A DNA stretch of 10,552 bases from an uncultured Cellvibrio sp. (GTDB lineage Bacteria > Pseudomonadota > Gammaproteobacteria > Pseudomonadales > Cellvibrionaceae). The notes beneath the pieces are model-generated. The model was not told where the DNA came from and did not search any database. It saw only the letters and a program-made list of their open reading frames with translations. The stretch spans positions 1-10,552 of the forward strand of contig CAMLOU010000143.1 of assembly GCA_946481735.1 (NCBI GenBank), written 5' to 3'. The translations under genes and the position numbers were made by a program. This document shows, piece by piece, positions 7,101 to 10,552 of this stretch; the stretch's first letter is position 1; each line of letters starts with the position of its first letter.

Positions 7101-8615
7101 GTGACTGAAAACGGAAAGGCATCTACAGGTTCTGCATTATTTGCCAATCGCTGTGCCGGTGTGTTGTTACATCCCACGTCGTTACCATCAACTAGCGGAT
7201 TTGCGTCCGGCGATCTGGGAAAAGAGGCGTACCATTTTGTTAATTTTTTAGCGGATGCCGGTTTCTCTATCTGGCAGATGCTGCCGACGGGGCCGACCCA
7301 CGGCGATTTATCACCTTATCAATCGCTGTCGGCGCATGCGGGTAATCCGGAATTGATCAGCCTGGAAGCCTTGGTCGAACGCGGTTGGATGTCGCCGAAC
7401 GACCCCGCACTCCACAGCAAGGAGCGCCGTGAACGGCAGGCGGGACGCCAGCGCGCAGCGCAGGGCTTCTTTGCAGCGGCACAAGAGAATACACATTTAC
7501 AACACCAGTACGACGCCTTCTGCAAAGATCACAATGCCTGGCTGGATGACTTCGCGTTGTTTCTGTCATTGCGCGAACATTTTCAGCGCAAGCCGTGGAA
7601 TGAATGGCCCCTGGAATATATACAGCGCGATGCCGCTGCGTTGGGGAAGGCGCGCAAGGACTTTGCTGAAGAGATTCGCGTGTACTGTTTTGAACAGTTT
7701 GTGTTTTTTCAGCAGTGGCATGATCTGCGCCAGTACGCGCGGAAAAAAAATATTTATTTCTTTGGCGACATGCCAATCTTTGTTGCCCACGACAGTGCCG
7801 ATGTCTGGGCCGAGCAACAAAATTTTCGCCTGGACGATGCAGGTAATCCATTGACTGTGGCAGGCGTGCCGCCGGATTATTTTTCCGAGTTCGGCCAGCA
7901 TTGGGGTAATCCCCATTACGATTGGGAGCGTATGGAGGCTGATGGTTTCCAATGGTGGCTGGCGCGCCTGCGCTCGCAATTGAATTTATTTGATCTGATC
8001 CGTGTGGATCATTTCCGTGGCTTTGAAGCCTTTTGGGAAATTCCAGGTAAGGTGAAGGACGCACGGCAGGGACGTTGGGTTAAAGCACCAGGGAAAGCGT
8101 TATTGGCAGCCTGTTTCAAGGAATATCACAGCCTGCCGTTGGTAGCGGAAAATCTCGGCGTCATTACCGATGAAGTTGAGCAGTTGCGTCAGGATTTTTC
8201 ATTGCCGGGGATGTTGGTATTGCAGTTTGGATTTGACGGCAACGCTGAAAATCCACATCTGCCGCATCGCCACAGTTTGCTCGACGTGATTTATACCGGT
8301 ACCCACGATAACGACACCACCGTGGGTTGGTATGAATCCCTGAGCCAGACAGCGCGTCAGCAAATTGATGAGTATTTTTTTCACGCACAGGACACCATGC
8401 CCTGGCTGTTAATCAAAGCGGCTTTTGCTTCGGTCTCGCGGATGGCCATTGTGCCTATGCAGGATTTACTGGAGTTATCCAGCGAGCATCGCATGAACAT
8501 GCCGGGGACGACAGATAAAAATTGGACATGGCGTTTCAGTTGGGAGCAGGTACCGGAGAATCTTGCCGTGAAGGTACACAAGCTCCTGGCTTTGTATGGT
8601 CGTTTGGCCAAGTAA
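7101..8615 (+). CDS. malQ: 4-alpha-glucanotransferase (amylomaltase, GH77)
   Basis: MalQ moves alpha-1,4-glucan segments between maltodextrin chains and releases glucose, disproportionating short oligosaccharides in the cytoplasm. The 504-residue product has the length of the compact bacterial amylomaltases. Motifs are GVLLHPTSLPS near the N-terminus, SPYQSLSAHAGNPELISL, FFGDMPIFVAHDSADVW, RVDHFRGFEAFWEIP with nucleophile Asp303, VAENLGVIT with acid/base Glu350, and YTGTHDNDTT with Asp403. These align with Thermus amylomaltase Asp293, Glu340 and Asp395. The start is GTG. AAGGG, overlapping the stop codon of the GH57 gene, serves as ribosome site about seven bases upstream, so translation is probably coupled. 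It is the last gene of the glgC operon. No clear intrinsic terminator follows it in the 79 bases before the PilZ gene, so read-through is possible. Confidence 0.96.
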   Translation: MTENGKASTGSALFANRCAGVLLHPTSLPSTSGFASGDLGKEAYHFVNFLADAGFSIWQMLPTGPTHGDLSPYQSLSAHAGNPELISLEALVERGWMSPNDPALHSKERRERQAGRQRAAQGFFAAAQENTHLQHQYDAFCKDHNAWLDDFALFLSLREHFQRKPWNEWPLEYIQRDAAALGKARKDFAEEIRVYCFEQFVFFQQWHDLRQYARKKNIYFFGDMPIFVAHDSADVWAEQQNFRLDDAGNPLTVAGVPPDYFSEFGQHWGNPHYDWERMEADGFQWWLARLRSQLNLFDLIRVDHFRGFEAFWEIPGKVKDARQGRWVKAPGKALLAACFKEYHSLPLVAENLGVITDEVEQLRQDFSLPGMLVLQFGFDGNAENPHLPHRHSLLDVIYTGTHDNDTTVGWYESLSQTARQQIDEYFFHAQDTMPWLLIKAAFASVSRMAIVPMQDLLELSSEHRMNMPGTTDKNWTWRFSWEQVPENLAVKVHKLLALYGRLAK

Positions 8616-8694
8616 TGTGATGACTTCGCGTCGGCAGGCAGACGAACAGACTCACTACCGACTATATACATTCATTGACTAACGGGACGGCATT

Positions 8695-9102
8695 ATGGAA
8701 CACAGATGCAGCGAACGCGTAACAACAGACTTGAAAGTGTTGATCTACAAATTGGGTATACCGGTCGCTATCGGGCGTTTGAAAAACGGTAGTAAATTGG
8801 GCTTTTTTGTAGAGACTGATTTTGCCGATATCAATGTCCTGCAACCGCTGGATATTGAAGTCTTGCTGCAACAGGGGCCGCACAACCTTGAGCGCTATAA
8901 ATATACGACACGCGTGATTCGCAAGGCAGACGCGGGTTTGGGGCTTGAGCTGGAACACATGAGTGTTGAGGCAGCGCAGGCGCTGGACAAGCTGCTGCGT
9001 TCACCGCAGGCGCGTCAACAGCCGAAGCCGGCATTGCGCCCTGTGGCCGAAGTTGCCCAAGTGGCCGCAAAACTGCCTAAGAAAGTGGCCCAAGCCAACT
9101 AG
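8695..9102 (+). CDS. Small PilZ-domain protein (probable cyclic-di-GMP receptor)
   Basis: The 135-residue product carries the PilZ signature for cyclic-di-GMP binding: RxxxR at the N-terminus (Arg4 to Arg8, R-C-S-E-R) and NxSxxG (Asn31, Ser33, Gly36 in N-G-S-K-L-G). Short beta-strand-like segments follow to about residue 100. The last 30-35 residues are rich in Ala, Pro, Lys and Gln and probably disordered. There is no signal peptide or membrane segment, so it is likely cytoplasmic. GGGA seven bases upstream supports the ATG. The gene stands 79 bases after malQ and 137 before the AraC-type regulator, same strand. Stand-alone PilZ proteins transmit the second-messenger signal to motility, secretion or polysaccharide systems; its partner here is unknown. 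The spacing between the two motifs (about 23 residues) fits the family. Confidence 0.8.
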   Translation: MEHRCSERVTTDLKVLIYKLGIPVAIGRLKNGSKLGFFVETDFADINVLQPLDIEVLLQQGPHNLERYKYTTRVIRKADAGLGLELEHMSVEAAQALDKLLRSPQARQQPKPALRPVAEVAQVAAKLPKKVAQAN

Positions 9103-9123
9103 TATTTTCCTGTCTACGCCAGC

Positions 9124-9148
9124 GAAACCCTTGTGCATCAAGGGTTTC
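9124..9148. terminator. Perfect 10-base-pair hairpin after the PilZ gene, possible terminator
   Basis: GAAACCCTTG (9124-9133) and CAAGGGTTTC (9139-9148) pair perfectly around the 5-base loop TGCAT, beginning 21 bases after the PilZ stop codon. A second short GC hairpin (GCGC-CTTC-GCGC, 9153-9164) follows at once. Position and stability suit transcription termination after the PilZ gene. Neither strand shows the T-run of an intrinsic terminator, so this could instead be a processing or protein-binding site. Confidence 0.4.
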
Positions 9149-9239
9149 AGCTGCGCCTTCGCGCCCCGCATCGATAACCTACCTGAATTCCTTTACTATG
9201 GCGCCTGTGATTTGTGGCCAGGTTACAGGCAATACATAA

Positions 9240-10409
9240 ATGAAAGATTTTTATAATAAAGCATTGATCGGTTTCATCGGTCTGATTCTGGTGAGTTGCC
9301 TGGTCGGCTATCTGTGTGTGGACAACACCTTCCTCAAGATCTCATTACTCCCGGTCACCAAGAGCGACCTCCCGTGGCGGACGGAGAAGAATACCGATGC
9401 ACACCAGGGTGGGCAGTCGACCCTGACTATTATCGACGACCGCTTCAGTCTGAATTTTGATATCACCATGTCACGTGCAGCTACCTATCCCTATGCCGCT
9501 TTTACCCTGGTTTTCGGCGAGGATACGAGCAATCCGGACCTGGTGGATTTGTCCCGGTTCGATACGTTCTCCTTCAACGTAAAATGCTCCATCCCCAACA
9601 CGCTCAGTTTTTCCATGTTGACCTTTGATGAAAAAGTATCCAACAAAAATGACTTCCTGAGTTATCGCGCTCCATCAACCTTCTTTTCCTGTGACGAGGA
9701 TTGGCATTATGTCGAGCTGGACCTGACCCGGCTGGAGACCGCGCAGTGGTGGTTCGACATGTTTAATGTTGACCTGTCCAGAAAGGCCTACGAACTCGAC
9801 AAAGTGTCCAAGCTCAGTTTTGGCAGCAGTCCCCAAAGCCCCTTTGCCGTGAAGTCGAATGTGCATTTGAGTGAGATAGCCCTGGTCGGCCATAACTGGA
9901 TGTACCTGTACGTGCTGGGTGGCTTTTTGATCATTGTGTGGGGTGGTTATGCCTTCTGGTTCTTCAGGCAGCATACCGCGGCCCTGGTAGACGACTTACG
10001 CAATAAACTTCAACGGGACCGTCCCCTGGTGGCCTACCAGCAGCTTTCGGTAGAAACCCACAGAGACAAAGATCGCAGTGCGATCCTGCATTTTATGGCG
10101 ACGCAATACGCGAACCCGGATGTAAGCCTGGACACCATGACCTCATCCATCGGCGTCAGTCGCACCAAGATCAATGACATTCTGAAATCTGAATTGGGTT
10201 TTACCTTTACCGGCTATCTCAACAAACTGCGCCTGACGGAAGCTGCCCGCTTGCTCAAGGAAGGGGAGGATGCCAACGTCGCTGAAATTGCCTATTCCGT
10301 CGGTTACAAAAACGTGTCTTATTTCAATAAATTGTTCAAGGAAGAATATGGATGCCCGCCCAAGGCATTCAAAACGCTCTGCGAAAAGACGGCGACCCCG
10401 GATGCCTGA
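9240..10409 (+). CDS. Membrane-anchored AraC-family transcriptional regulator with extracytoplasmic domain
   Basis: The 389-residue product begins with Lys2 and Lys7 and a hydrophobic segment (about 8-27), giving an inside N-terminus. Residues 28-219 form a polar, aromatic- and beta-rich region predicted to be periplasmic. Its segments such as VDLSRFDTFSFNVKC and WHYVELDLTRLE recall beta-jelly-roll carbohydrate-binding modules, though this is only a resemblance. A second membrane segment (about 221-242) is followed by Arg243 and a linker. An AraC-type DNA-binding domain spans about 281-380, with two helix-turn-helix units. The second one, VAEIAYSVGYKNVSYFNKLFKEEYGCPPKAF in outline, matches the family signature (I-A...G-Y...F-F...G-P). 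The design suggests a one-component sensor that reads an external ligand and binds DNA while membrane-bound. The ligand and targets are unknown. The ribosome site is weak (AGG eleven bases upstream). It has its own 137-base upstream spacer. Confidence 0.85.
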   Translation: MKDFYNKALIGFIGLILVSCLVGYLCVDNTFLKISLLPVTKSDLPWRTEKNTDAHQGGQSTLTIIDDRFSLNFDITMSRAATYPYAAFTLVFGEDTSNPDLVDLSRFDTFSFNVKCSIPNTLSFSMLTFDEKVSNKNDFLSYRAPSTFFSCDEDWHYVELDLTRLETAQWWFDMFNVDLSRKAYELDKVSKLSFGSSPQSPFAVKSNVHLSEIALVGHNWMYLYVLGGFLIIVWGGYAFWFFRQHTAALVDDLRNKLQRDRPLVAYQQLSVETHRDKDRSAILHFMATQYANPDVSLDTMTSSIGVSRTKINDILKSELGFTFTGYLNKLRLTEAARLLKEGEDANVAEIAYSVGYKNVSYFNKLFKEEYGCPPKAFKTLCEKTATPDA

Positions 10410-10527
10410 GCCGGTGACTTTAACTTTAATGAAAAAAACTTCAATTATTTGCAAATTGATACATTTTTTCCCGCAATAGATACCGACCCATCATCTTTTC
10501 CGCGCACACTTCTTGCGGAGCTCTACT

Positions 10528-10552
10528 GTGCAACGCTCTGCTATGGCAAAGC
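10528..10552 (+). CDS. Possible start of a further gene, cut by window edge
   Basis: GTG at 10528 opens a frame reading V-Q-R-S-A-M-A-K to the window edge. GCGGAG seven bases upstream resembles a ribosome site. An in-frame ATG lies at 10543 but lacks its own ribosome site. Only eight codons are visible, so the product cannot be named and the call may be wrong. The AT-rich bases 10420-10500 before it could hold its promoter. Confidence 0.3.

Noticed and set aside
7357..8064. Long leftward open frame (235 codons) opposite malQ
   Set aside because: It is antisense to conserved malQ catalytic sequence, shows low-complexity Arg/Pro/Ala composition and no recognisable domain.
8616..8694. Intrinsic terminator after malQ or own promoter for the PilZ gene
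   Set aside because: The only inverted repeats are four bases long with no T-run, and the TATATA at 8663-8668 has no acceptable -35 at the right distance.
1..10552. CRISPR array, tRNA or rRNA genes, transposase genes
   Set aside because: No regularly spaced repeats, cloverleaf-like sequence, rRNA-like tract or transposase motif was seen on either strand.

Overview
The window is a bacterial glycogen-metabolism locus, most likely from a gammaproteobacterium of the Cellvibrio type. That placement is an inference from protein similarity, moderate base composition and the company of polysaccharide-related genes; no phylogenetic marker is present. Two divergent transcription units leave a 503-base intergenic region (3578-4080). 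Leftward runs glgB (branching enzyme) followed by glgA (glycogen synthase, cut by the window edge at base 1). Rightward runs glgC (ADP-glucose pyrophosphorylase), a glycoside hydrolase family 57 gene, and malQ (4-alpha-glucanotransferase). These three are packed as one operon, with an 11-base overlap and then a 10-base gap.

Together the genes cover ADP-glucose supply (GlgC), chain elongation (GlgA), branching (GlgB) and reworking or breakdown of alpha-glucans and maltodextrins (GH57, MalQ). No phosphorylase or debranching gene of the GlgP or GlgX type lies in the window.

The divergent intergenic region is the richest non-coding part. It holds a perfect FNR/Anr box at 3896-3909, spaced exactly as in a class II FNR-activated promoter relative to a -10 element at 3932-3937. 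Just downstream is a good sigma-54 type -24/-12 element (3949-3965). A pair of 20-base direct repeats 21 bases apart lies nearer glgB. The inference is that glgC-GH57-malQ may be induced by oxygen limitation and possibly also by a sigma-54 signal.

Between glgB and glgA is a 90-base nested palindrome (1202-1291) that looks like a dispersed REP- or MITE-like element. It sits inside a patch (about 690-1520) where both glg genes use almost no C-ending codons.

To the right of malQ are two regulatory genes with no established link to glycogen: a single-domain PilZ protein (probable cyclic-di-GMP binding) and a membrane-anchored AraC-family regulator with a large extracytoplasmic domain between two membrane segments. 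The last 140 bases hold a short AT-rich spacer and perhaps the first codons of another gene.
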